Assembly (NCBI GenBank): GCA_018334795.1
Contig: JAGXLH010000006.1
Coordinates: 1 to 29,107, forward strand
Source: Thermoplasmatota archaeon
GTDB taxonomy: Archaea; Thermoplasmatota; E2; DHVEG-1
Length of the DNA: 29,107 bases
Direction: 5' to 3'
Below the pieces are notes generated by a model that worked only from the letters and a program-made list of their open reading frames with translations, did not search any database and was not told the origin of the DNA. Within the stretch, counting starts at the first letter, position 1, and each line of letters begins with the position of its first letter. Positions 1 to 6,142 of the stretch are shown piece after piece. The position numbers were made by a program, and so were the translations under genes.

Positions 1-179
1 ACCTTGGTATCTTACGAAATTCAACAGTGGATGAACGTACAGGTGAATTAATAGATGTACTTGTTGAACCATCCGATGATGTTGATCCGAGATTATATCA
101 TCTTGACAAACAAGGTAACCTTGTCTTCCCGTTCAATACCATTAAATCCGTAAAAGATGTTGTTATCATCGGCGGGTAA
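1..179 (+). CDS. PRC-barrel domain protein, 3' end only
   Basis: An open frame enters from the left edge and stops with TAA at 177-179, giving the last 58 residues of a protein. The visible part contains GELIDVLVEPSDDVDPRLY, then a segment LVFPFNTIKSVKDVVIIGG at the C terminus. This pattern (a turn, 'VEPSDDVDPR', a hydrophobic 'FPF' strand and a final 'VKDVVII' strand) is typical of the small archaeal PRC-barrel proteins. In haloarchaea such proteins (CdpB family) bind SepF and act in FtsZ-based division. The family call is by pattern recognition; a division role is inference only. The start lies outside the window. It is followed by a T-rich tract and then the putative replication origin. 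Confidence 0.65.
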   Translation, partial: LGILRNSTVDERTGELIDVLVEPSDDVDPRLYHLDKQGNLVFPFNTIKSVKDVVIIGG

Positions 180-185
180 AAAAGA

Positions 186-235
186 AGGAGTTTTTGTACT
201 CTTTCACTCTTATTTTTCTTTTGTTTTTTAAAAAA
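186..235 (+). terminator. T-rich termination tract after PRC-barrel gene
   Basis: Just after the stop at 177-179 the plus strand has several runs of T (ttatttttcttttgtttttt, about 211-230). Archaeal RNA polymerase terminates at oligo-T tracts without needing a hairpin. No strong stem is seen. Confidence 0.4.
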
Positions 236-320
236 TTACTAGGTTTTTTGAATTTTTGAGTGATGCATAAAATTATTATTTTTTGGAAAATGATTTGTTT
301 AGATACAATGGATAAACCCA

Positions 321-340
321 CCCCTTTGTTTCGCCTGGAA
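321..340 (-). promoter_or_regulatory. Origin recognition box (ORB), left copy
   Basis: Read on the minus strand this is TTCCAGGCGAAACAAAGGGG. It matches the archaeal ORB pattern known from Pyrococcus and Sulfolobus origins (TTCCAGTGGAAAC-AAA followed by a G string), including the G run, which continues as GGGTGGG towards 315. Orc1/Cdc6 binds such boxes; its gene starts 320 bp downstream. The orientation is opposite to the copy at 526-543. Confidence 0.75.
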
Positions 341-525
341 AAATATTTTTGTGAGTATGAAATTGAGAAAAATACAATAGAACGTGAGTATATCCATTTA
401 GGTATTTAGTTAGTTATATATGAACTTTTTCCAAAATGAAAAATATATTATTATTTAATAATTGTTTCTTTGTAAATCATGATATCTATTAACACTTAAA
501 AAATGAAATAACCATCTAATAATTT

Positions 526-543
526 TTCCAGTGGAAATAAAGG
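526..543 (+). promoter_or_regulatory. Origin recognition box (ORB), right copy
   Basis: The plus strand reads TTCCAGTGGAAATAAAGG, an almost exact match to the core of the archaeal ORB, with a shorter G string than the left copy. It lies 118 bp before the cdc6 start and is inverted relative to the box at 321-340. A much weaker relative (TTCCA-AAAT-GAAAAA) sits at 429-443. Confidence 0.75.
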
Positions 544-629
544 CCTCTCTTAATCTATTGTATCAAGAAACTATTTGGATTATATTCTATGATAAATTCA
601 TAATAAAATAATGACATAAATACGTAAGA

Positions 630-637
630 TTAAATAC
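630..637 (+). promoter_or_regulatory. TATA box of cdc6
   Basis: TTAAATAC is centred about 28 bp before the GTG at 662. That is the distance expected between an archaeal TATA box and the transcription start, so the cdc6 message would begin at or very near its start codon. There is no Shine-Dalgarno sequence. Confidence 0.45.
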
Positions 638-661
638 ACTTTATCCATTCACTGAAATGGG

Positions 662-1927
662 GTGAGTTTCTTTCCAGCAAAAACTGTAAATAGTGACATA
701 TTCGGTAAATTACTCAAATCAGATGGATTCTTTATCGATCGAGAAGCAATGAGACCATCATACATGCCAAATATCCTTCCACATAGGGAAGAACAGATCA
801 ATGAACTTGCTACTATTCTTGTTCCTGCATTACGAGGTGAAACACCATCTAATGTTTTTATGTATGGAAAAACAGGAACTGGAAAAACAATTGTCACTAA
901 ATACGTAGGCGAAGAACTCCTCAAAAAAGGAGAAGAAGTAGGAAAACATGTTAATTTTGTTTATATCAACTGTGAAGTAGTTGACACTCAATATCGACTC
1001 CTTCAAAATATTGCAAATCATTTTATCAATGAATGGTCAGAACGTATTCCTTTTACTGGTTGGCCTACTGATGAGGTATTTGCTAAATTGCAAAAAATGA
1101 TCGATAAAAACGGTGGAGTCACAGTTATCATATTAGATGAAATTGATAAATTAAAAGGTGATGAAGCACTTTATAATCTTTCACGAGTAAACACTCAACT
1201 TTCTAAAGCAAAGGTATCTATCGTTGGCATTTCTAATGATTTAAAATTCACTGAATTTCTTGATCCTCGTGTTAAATCAAGTCTCGGGGAAGAAAATCTA
1301 ATTTTTCCACCATATGATGCCAGTCAACTTCAAGATATTTTAAAACAACGAGTTAAAATCGCATTAAAACCACATTCAATCGATGATGATGTCATTCCTT
1401 TGTGTTCAGCTTTAGCTGCTCAAGAACATGGTGATGCTCGTCGCGCTCTTGATCTTTTAAGGATGGCAGCTGAAATTGCTGATCGACAAGGATTAATTAA
1501 AGTCACAAAAAAATTCGTTCGCATCGCTCAAAATAAGATTGAATTGGACAGAATTAATGAAGTTGTCCGAACGCTTCCTACTCAATCAAAACTTATTCTT
1601 CTTGCCATTTTACTCCAAGAGGAACATGATAAAAAATCAAATTCACCTAGTACGATGACAACTGGTGAGGTTTATGAGATTTATAAAGATCTTTGCAAGA
1701 AAACAAGAACTGATTCATTAACTCAACGACGTATCGCAGATCTTATCTCTGAACTTGACATGTTAGGTATCATTACTGCTCGAGTTATATCTAAAGGTCG
1801 TTATGGTCGAACTCGGGAAATAAAACTATCTAATCCATCGGACGAATTATTTGATATTGTAAAAGAGGATCCGGTCTATGGTGAGTTAAGCAATTATAAA
1901 GTCAGATCACAGACAAGATTGTTATAA
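662..1927 (+). CDS. cdc6: Orc1/Cdc6 family replication initiator
   Basis: AAA+ ATPase of 421 residues, the usual size for archaeal Orc1/Cdc6, which binds ORBs at the origin and helps load the MCM helicase. Visible motifs are Walker A GKTGTGKT (69-76), Walker B VIILDEID (155-162), sensor-1 IVGISND (187-193), the segment DPRVKSSLGE (201-210) and sensor-2 GDARRALDLLR (257-267). A C-terminal winged-helix region lies at about 300-410 and includes QRRIADLISELDMLGII. The start is GTG at 662: the frame has no earlier good start, and a TATA-like element sits about 28 bp upstream, so the mRNA may be leaderless. Origin recognition boxes lie immediately upstream, as expected for the initiator gene next to its own origin. 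Confidence 0.95.
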   Translation: MSFFPAKTVNSDIFGKLLKSDGFFIDREAMRPSYMPNILPHREEQINELATILVPALRGETPSNVFMYGKTGTGKTIVTKYVGEELLKKGEEVGKHVNFVYINCEVVDTQYRLLQNIANHFINEWSERIPFTGWPTDEVFAKLQKMIDKNGGVTVIILDEIDKLKGDEALYNLSRVNTQLSKAKVSIVGISNDLKFTEFLDPRVKSSLGEENLIFPPYDASQLQDILKQRVKIALKPHSIDDDVIPLCSALAAQEHGDARRALDLLRMAAEIADRQGLIKVTKKFVRIAQNKIELDRINEVVRTLPTQSKLILLAILLQEEHDKKSNSPSTMTTGEVYEIYKDLCKKTRTDSLTQRRIADLISELDMLGIITARVISKGRYGRTREIKLSNPSDELFDIVKEDPVYGELSNYKVRSQTRLL

Positions 1928-2299
1928 AACATTGACATTCATTCTCAATAACTATGTATTATTTTTCTAATCTGCTGTATCAGTAATACTAATTTTTTCG
2001 AAAAAACTTTTTTATTATTTTTTCTAACAGGATGATGGGGCGGTAAAGAACAATTAATTATAACTATTCTTTTCGGCCACCATCCTGTTGGTAAGGAATC
2101 AGGATAGAGCATAAAACTGACTTGTAAAAAGTCGTTTTATTTCCCCCATTTTTTGTTCACTTAAGGTATGATGTTTAGGTACATAAAGGTTTATGATTTT
2201 TACATAACTCCTAATTAAAACATTATCTTAAAATAGTACATTTGAAAAAGAAGATAAAAGAAAAATAGAAACAAGATTAAGTTGAATTAAACAATTAAT
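1928..2299. other. Gene-free interval between convergent genes
   Basis: This 372-bp stretch lies between the 3' ends of cdc6 (plus) and the small minus-strand gene at 2300. It contains T-rich tracts at 1991-2025, a set of inverted repeats at 2026-2138 (listed separately), and an AT-rich remainder at 2160-2299 in which I see no gene or recognised RNA. Confidence 0.6.
2026..2155. repeat. Nested inverted repeats: possible structured RNA or bidirectional terminator
   Basis: Arm 2026-2038 (AACAGGATGATGG) pairs with 2077-2089 (CCACCATCCTGTT), 12 of 13 positions, and an inner stem 2045-2050/2067-2072 extends the hairpin. The segment 2082-2087 (ATCCTG) can instead pair with 2100-2105 (CAGGAT), so two exclusive folds are possible. 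A third hairpin pairs 2113-2123 with 2129-2138 around a GTAAA loop with one bulged T, followed by a C run and T6. On the minus strand the large hairpin is followed by a T-rich tract (2025 down to 1991). It is locally more G+C rich than its surroundings. I recognise no known RNA family. It could be an ncRNA on either strand or simply the shared terminator of two convergent genes. Confidence 0.45.
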
Positions 2300-2581
2300 T
2301 CATCCAACATAATGAGGGATTTCTGTATCCTCTTTATCAGTATCTTTAGGTTCTGCTTTAATGACATCAATAGCAAGAACTGCATGTAATGGAATAATTC
2401 TCATGATACCATCATTTTCTTCAGTGTGATTTAACTGTAATAAAAATCCGGCTTCATCTGATCCAATAGCCGTATAGCCTTTGAAAATACCAACACTTTC
2501 CATGGTGCTATTTCGACTGCTTAATGAATATATTTTATATTCTGATCCCTTTGTGAGTTCAAGTTCTGGTTTCTTCTTCAT
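2300..2581 (-). CDS. Small conserved archaeal protein of unknown function
   Basis: 93 residues. The core alternates strands and turns (YKIYSLSS, SVGIFKGYTAIGSDEAGFLL, GIMRIIPLHAVLAIDVI), which suggests a small beta barrel. I recall similar short archaeal hypothetical proteins with the 'GYTxIGSE...RFIPLxxIxxIDVL' pattern, but no function is known to me. The tail (about 75-93) is acidic and probably disordered. The start ATG at 2579-2581 has a good ribosome site (AGGAG) about 8 bases upstream, on the minus strand. It begins 11 bp after the stop of the winged-helix gene, so the two are surely one transcript. Function: unassigned. Confidence 0.8.
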   Translation of the reverse strand: MKKKPELELTKGSEYKIYSLSSRNSTMESVGIFKGYTAIGSDEAGFLLQLNHTEENDGIMRIIPLHAVLAIDVIKAEPKDTDKEDTEIPHYVG

Positions 2582-2592
2582 AATTATTACTC

Positions 2593-3027
2593 CTAGTTTT
2601 TCTTTTCTGCAAGATGTTGAATGTGTTCTACGGTTTTTCCATAATTTTCAATAGCAACTTTTACATGAGCCTCAACAAAATTCCATGCTTTCTTCAAATT
2701 TCCATAACGAAGGCGATATGCTTTTTTATGTTGGTTGGTTTGTTCATCGAGGACTTGAATTTCTTCGAGAAGATCCAACCCTTTTAATTTATTTAAATGT
2801 CGATATATCGTTGGTTTGGATGCATGTAGATGCATTGATAATTCTTCAACGAACCATGCTTTTTCAGGATGTTTGATAAAATAATCTGTAAATAATGTGT
2901 AGGGAATTTTCGGATCTGATCCTTTTGATAAATAACCGATTTGGTAAAGGAATGTTTTCGCAGCAATTGCAATATCTTCCTCTCCGATCAGGGGGGTGTT
3001 ACTGACAACACGAAGTTCAAATGTCAT
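2593..3027 (-). CDS. Winged helix-turn-helix transcriptional regulator
   Basis: 144 residues. Residues about 45-110 form a winged helix: PYTLFTDYFIKHPEKAWFVEEL, then the recognition part LHASKPTIYRHLNKLKGLDLL and a wing with HKKAYRLRYG. 'SKPTIYRHLNKLKGLGLL' is the usual signature of IclR/ArsR-like archaeal regulators. The C-terminal 35 residues are helical and may dimerise. There is no metal or ligand motif. It lies between glutamine synthetase and a small unknown protein, all on the minus strand. A 14-bp perfect palindrome overlaps its likely TATA element at 3071-3084, hinting at autoregulation. Whether it controls nitrogen genes is inference from position only. Confidence 0.85.
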   Translation of the reverse strand: MTFELRVVSNTPLIGEEDIAIAAKTFLYQIGYLSKGSDPKIPYTLFTDYFIKHPEKAWFVEELSMHLHASKPTIYRHLNKLKGLDLLEEIQVLDEQTNQHKKAYRLRYGNLKKAWNFVEAHVKVAIENYGKTVEHIQHLAEKKN

Positions 3028-3070
3028 ACTTGTCTTCCTTCAGATTTCTTTGAATTAGTCTTAATCATTC

Positions 3071-3084
3071 GTTTAAATTTAAAC
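3071..3084. promoter_or_regulatory. Perfect palindrome over the regulator's TATA region
   Basis: GTTTAAATTTAAAC is its own reverse complement and lies 44-57 bp before the ATG of the winged-helix gene, within the 88-bp gap behind glutamine synthetase. The AT core also serves as a plausible TATA box, so a bound dimer would block transcription. Candidate operator for the adjacent regulator; an AT-rich palindrome can also occur by chance. Confidence 0.4.
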
Positions 3085-3115
3085 TATTTGATTGTAAACA
3101 AATTTTTTTATGATT

Positions 3116-4450
3116 TTAAATAAGTGAAAGATACTTTTTGATTTCCCATGGAGTTACTTGTTTTCGGTAATCTTCCCATTGCTCTTTTTTTACATATAAA
3201 TAATTTTCAAATATATGAGAACCAAGGGTTTCTTCAACTATGTCGCTTTCTTTGAGGATGGCAAGTGCGTGACCAAGACTTTCAGGTAATCGATCAATGC
3301 TAAATTCTTTTTTCTGCTCCCTTGTTAATCGATAAATGTTTTTTTCAATTGGTTTTTGTAAAGAAAGATGTTGATTTATACCAGATAATCCGGCTGCAAG
3401 CATGACTGCGAATTGTAAGTAGGGATTTCCTGAAAGATCAGGACTTCTCAGCTCACATCGGGCACCTTGTTTTGTTCCTGCAGGAATACGAATCAAAGCA
3501 CTCCGGTTTCGGTTAGCCCATGAGATATAAGTTGGTGCTTCATGACCTGGTACTAACCGTTTATATGAGTTAACTGTTGGATTCAATATTCCAGTGATTT
3601 CTTTAATGTGTTTTAATAGTCCAGCGATAAATGATTTAGATAAATCACTTAGATGAAATTCATCTTGCTCATCATAAAAAAGATTTTTTCCAAATTGATC
3701 AAGCAGTGACATGTGAGTATGCATTCCCGATCCATTTAATCCAAAAATGGGTTTAGGCATAAATGATGCATGCAAATCGTGTTTGTTCGCAATGATTTTT
3801 GTAATGTACTTTAGAGTGGTTACATGCTCGGCAGTAGTCATTGCATCTGCATATTTGAAATTGATTTCATGTTGCCCATCAGATACTTCATGATGCAAGG
3901 TGTGTGTTTCAATACCAACATCTTCTAATGTAAGGGAAATATCAGCTCTAACACCTTCGGCTAGATCCCGGTGAGATAAATCAAAATATCCTGCAGAATC
4001 ATTTGGTATCAATGTTGATTTCTCACCATTTTTCTTAAATAAAAAGAATTCACATTCAGGCCCAGTATTGAATATAAATCCTTGTCTTTTTCCTTGTTCC
4101 ATTACTCGTTCTAACGCGTATTTTGTATCAGCTGGGCTGCGCGAGCCATCTGGTTCGTAGATATCACAAATCAGCCGAGCTGTTTTTCTTTTTTCTAAAG
4201 TTTCAGGTAAAATAACAAAACTATCTGGGTTTGGTTTAGCAATTTTATCTGATTCCTCAATTGTGGCATATCCTGCAATAGATGATCCATCAAATGGTAT
4301 TCCATCTGTTAATGCATCATCTAATCTTTTTGTAGGAATCACAATGTTTTTTGGTATGCCAAGAATATCTAAAAATTGCAATCTGATGAAGAGAACATTT
4401 TCATCTTGGGTCTTTGAAATAATTTTTTCCTTGGTAAAATTATCATTCAT
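3116..4450 (-). CDS. glnA: Glutamine synthetase, type I
   Basis: ATP-dependent amidation of glutamate to glutamine. From the ATG at 4450 the protein has 444 residues, the normal GSI length. Signatures: DGSS (54-57), PECEFFLF (131-138), HHEVSDGQHEINF (186-198), the ATP-site NGSGMHTH (239-246), KRLVPGHEAP (297-306), NRNRSALIRIP (313-323) and RCELRSPD (331-338). The region NIYRLTREQ (371-379) lacks the DLPPEE context of adenylylated enzymes, so it looks like the GSI-alpha type, which is not controlled by adenylylation. Upstream in-frame starts exist at 4468 (ATG) and 4471 (TTG). I chose 4450 because GAGG lies about 9 bases before it and the N terminus then matches family length. It is divergent from glutamate dehydrogenase. 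Confidence 0.95.
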   Translation of the reverse strand: MNDNFTKEKIISKTQDENVLFIRLQFLDILGIPKNIVIPTKRLDDALTDGIPFDGSSIAGYATIEESDKIAKPNPDSFVILPETLEKRKTARLICDIYEPDGSRSPADTKYALERVMEQGKRQGFIFNTGPECEFFLFKKNGEKSTLIPNDSAGYFDLSHRDLAEGVRADISLTLEDVGIETHTLHHEVSDGQHEINFKYADAMTTAEHVTTLKYITKIIANKHDLHASFMPKPIFGLNGSGMHTHMSLLDQFGKNLFYDEQDEFHLSDLSKSFIAGLLKHIKEITGILNPTVNSYKRLVPGHEAPTYISWANRNRSALIRIPAGTKQGARCELRSPDLSGNPYLQFAVMLAAGLSGINQHLSLQKPIEKNIYRLTREQKKEFSIDRLPESLGHALAILKESDIVEETLGSHIFENYLYVKKEQWEDYRKQVTPWEIKKYLSLI

Positions 4451-4563
4451 ATTCTTTTCCTCAACCATCAACTAGTCTCTCATCCAACGTATCCTTTACG
4501 GTGATTAAAATGTATGTATATTATTTTAATATTATCCAACAACAATAATTTTTTACCTTTTTT

Positions 4564-4597
4564 ACGGCAAATACCGAAATATTATAGTAAAACGGTA
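4564..4597. promoter_or_regulatory. Cluster of three CGGYA half-sites between divergent glnA and gdhA
   Basis: Within 34 bp the hexamers ACGGCA (4564-4569), TCGGTA (reverse strand, 4572-4577) and ACGGTA (4592-4597) recur, forming inverted pairs (CGG-N6-CCG and CCG-N16-CGG). The 224-bp divergent region is otherwise AT rich, so clustered CGG stands out. Possible binding site of an unidentified regulator serving one or both genes. It does not match the NrpR operator pattern GGAA-N6-TTCC known in methanogens. Confidence 0.3.
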
Positions 4598-4647
4598 AGA
4601 TAGAAAAGGATATTTTCACAAAATGACCAAGGTTTACATCATAATCT

Positions 4648-4656
4648 TTTAATATG
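4648..4656 (+). promoter_or_regulatory. TATA box of gdhA
   Basis: TTTAATATG lies about 48 bp before the gdhA ATG. A start about 26 bp downstream would leave a short leader that includes the AGGAG ribosome site at 4686-4690. Confidence 0.4.
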
Positions 4657-4699
4657 ATTCATTTATTCAGTCAACCCATATTATCAGGAGTGAAACAGA

Positions 4700-6043
4700 A
4701 TGGGCGTAGAAAAAGACATTGAAAAATTCATGGATAAAGTTAAAGAAAAAAATCATGGGGAAAATGAGTTTCATCAGGCCGTCGAAGAAGTAGTGGAAAC
4801 ATTGATGCCGTACATTAACAAACATCCCCGATATAAACAAGCGAAAATATTAGATCGAATGACCGAACCAGAACGAGTTTTGATGTTCCGAGTCCCCTGG
4901 ATTGATGACAATGGTGAAGTTCAAATAAATCGTGGTTTTCGAATTGAAATGAATAGTGCACTTGGTCCGTACAAAGGTGGCCTTCGTTTCCATCCAAGTG
5001 TGAATTTAAGCATTCTGAAATTCCTTGCTTTTGAACAAGTGTTTAAAAATAGTTTAACTCAATTACCCCTTGGTGGCGGAAAAGGAGGATCTGATTTTGA
5101 TCCAAAAGGAAAATCGGATAATGAAGTCATGCGATTTTGCCAAAGTTTTATGACTGAACTATATCGTCATATTGGTCCAAATACTGATGTTCCTGCAGGA
5201 GACATTGGTGTTGGCGGCCGTGAAATCGGATATTTATTTGGTCAATATAAGCGATTAAAAAATGAATTCGCTGGCGTGCTCACTGGGAAGGGGTTGAACT
5301 GGGGCGGTAGTCTCATTAGGCCTGAAGCAACGGGATATGGTTCAACTTATATGGCCGTTGAAATGCTGAAAACTAAAAAAGAATCATTAAAAGATAAAAC
5401 TGTTGCGATTTCTGGATCTGGAAACGTTGCACAGTACACTACTGAAAAAGTCATGCAACTTGGTGGAAAGGTCGTCACTTTATCTGATTCATCTGGTATG
5501 ATTCATGATCCTAATGGGATTGATGATGATAAACTCAAATATGTAATGGAATTAAAAAACATCAAACGTGGTCGTATTAAGGAATATGCTGAAAAATTTA
5601 ATGTAACCTATGAAGCAGGAAAACGGCCTTGGAATGTTGCTTGTGATGTTGCGTTTCCATCTGCAACTCAAAATGAAATCAGCAAAGAAGACGCTCAAGC
5701 ATTAGTTGACAATGGATGCATGTGTGTTTCAGAAGGAGCAAACATGCCAACTACTCCAGAAGGAGTTGTTGTTTTCCAAGATGCTAAAATCTTGTATGCT
5801 CCTGGAAAAGCTGCAAATGCTGGTGGTGTTGCAACCAGTGGTCTTGAAATGAGTCAGAATAGTATGAGAATTGCTTGGTCTCGAGAAGAGGTCGATGAAA
5901 AACTGCGGAACATTATGGTCAATATTCATGCGGCTTGTAAGAAACATGGTAAAGAAGGCGATTATACCAACTATGTGAAAGGAGCAAACATTGCTGGATT
6001 TGTCAAAGTTGCGGATTCCATGCTTGACCAAGGTGTTGTTTAA
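4700..6043 (+). CDS. gdhA: Glutamate dehydrogenase, hexameric, probably NADP-specific
   Basis: Reversible oxidative deamination of glutamate to 2-oxoglutarate and ammonia. The 447 residues match the length of the bacterial NADP-linked GDH (E. coli GdhA type) rather than the roughly 420-residue enzyme common in archaea. Catalytic features: GGLRFHPSV (93-101), PLGGGKGG with the active-site lysine K128, PAGDIGVGGREIG (165-177), and the Rossmann motif GSGNVA (239-244). SDSSG (262-266) after the second strand, without an acidic residue poised for NAD ribose, favours NADP. AGGAG at 4686-4690 sets the start. It is divergent from glnA, so ammonia assimilation or release and glutamine synthesis are encoded back to back. 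The bacterial-type sequence suggests old lateral transfer; codon use looks ordinary for the window. Confidence 0.95.
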   Translation: MGVEKDIEKFMDKVKEKNHGENEFHQAVEEVVETLMPYINKHPRYKQAKILDRMTEPERVLMFRVPWIDDNGEVQINRGFRIEMNSALGPYKGGLRFHPSVNLSILKFLAFEQVFKNSLTQLPLGGGKGGSDFDPKGKSDNEVMRFCQSFMTELYRHIGPNTDVPAGDIGVGGREIGYLFGQYKRLKNEFAGVLTGKGLNWGGSLIRPEATGYGSTYMAVEMLKTKKESLKDKTVAISGSGNVAQYTTEKVMQLGGKVVTLSDSSGMIHDPNGIDDDKLKYVMELKNIKRGRIKEYAEKFNVTYEAGKRPWNVACDVAFPSATQNEISKEDAQALVDNGCMCVSEGANMPTTPEGVVVFQDAKILYAPGKAANAGGVATSGLEMSQNSMRIAWSREEVDEKLRNIMVNIHAACKKHGKEGDYTNYVKGANIAGFVKVADSMLDQGVV

Positions 6044-6049
6044 ATAACA

Positions 6050-6104
6050 ACTTACTTTCTTCTTTTTCTTTTCGAATTTTTACTGTTTTTTTACTGAAAA
6101 TTAT
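6050..6104 (+). terminator. T-rich termination tract after gdhA
   Basis: The plus strand has successive T runs (ttcttctttttcttttcg, then gtttttttac at 6084-6093) right after the gdhA stop, consistent with oligo-T termination in archaea. No stable hairpin is seen. Confidence 0.45.
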
Positions 6105-6115
6105 AAACCATCAAC

Positions 6116-6123
6116 CTTTATAC
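6116..6123 (+). promoter_or_regulatory. TATA box of the receiver/ATP-grasp gene
   Basis: CTTTATAC is centred 24 bp before the GTG at 6143. Transcription would start about at the start codon, giving a leaderless message. Confidence 0.5.
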
Positions 6124-6142
6124 GAATGGTAATATTAGGATT

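Larger units (their letters stand above)
180..661. other. Candidate replication origin (oriC) upstream of cdc6
   Basis: This 482-bp gap holds no convincing gene. Two ORBs in inverted orientation (321-340 minus, 526-543 plus) bracket about 185 bp that are extremely A+T rich, especially 405-510, which could serve as the DNA unwinding element. The orc1/cdc6 gene follows directly. Inverted ORBs around an AT-rich element next to cdc6 is the standard arrangement of archaeal origins. The boxes and base composition are seen directly; origin activity is inferred. Confidence 0.7.

Noticed and set aside
1928..2299. tRNA, SRP RNA or C/D-box sRNA in the gap after cdc6
   Set aside because: No TTCGA-type T loop or tRNA arms. 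RTGATGA- and CTGA-like words occur but not in C/D order or spacing. The hairpins match no RNA family I know, so only 'structured repeat' is reported.
2941..3123. Short plus-strand frame across the regulator promoter
   Set aside because: Antisense to the winged-helix gene, with no promoter, ribosome site or recognisable sequence.
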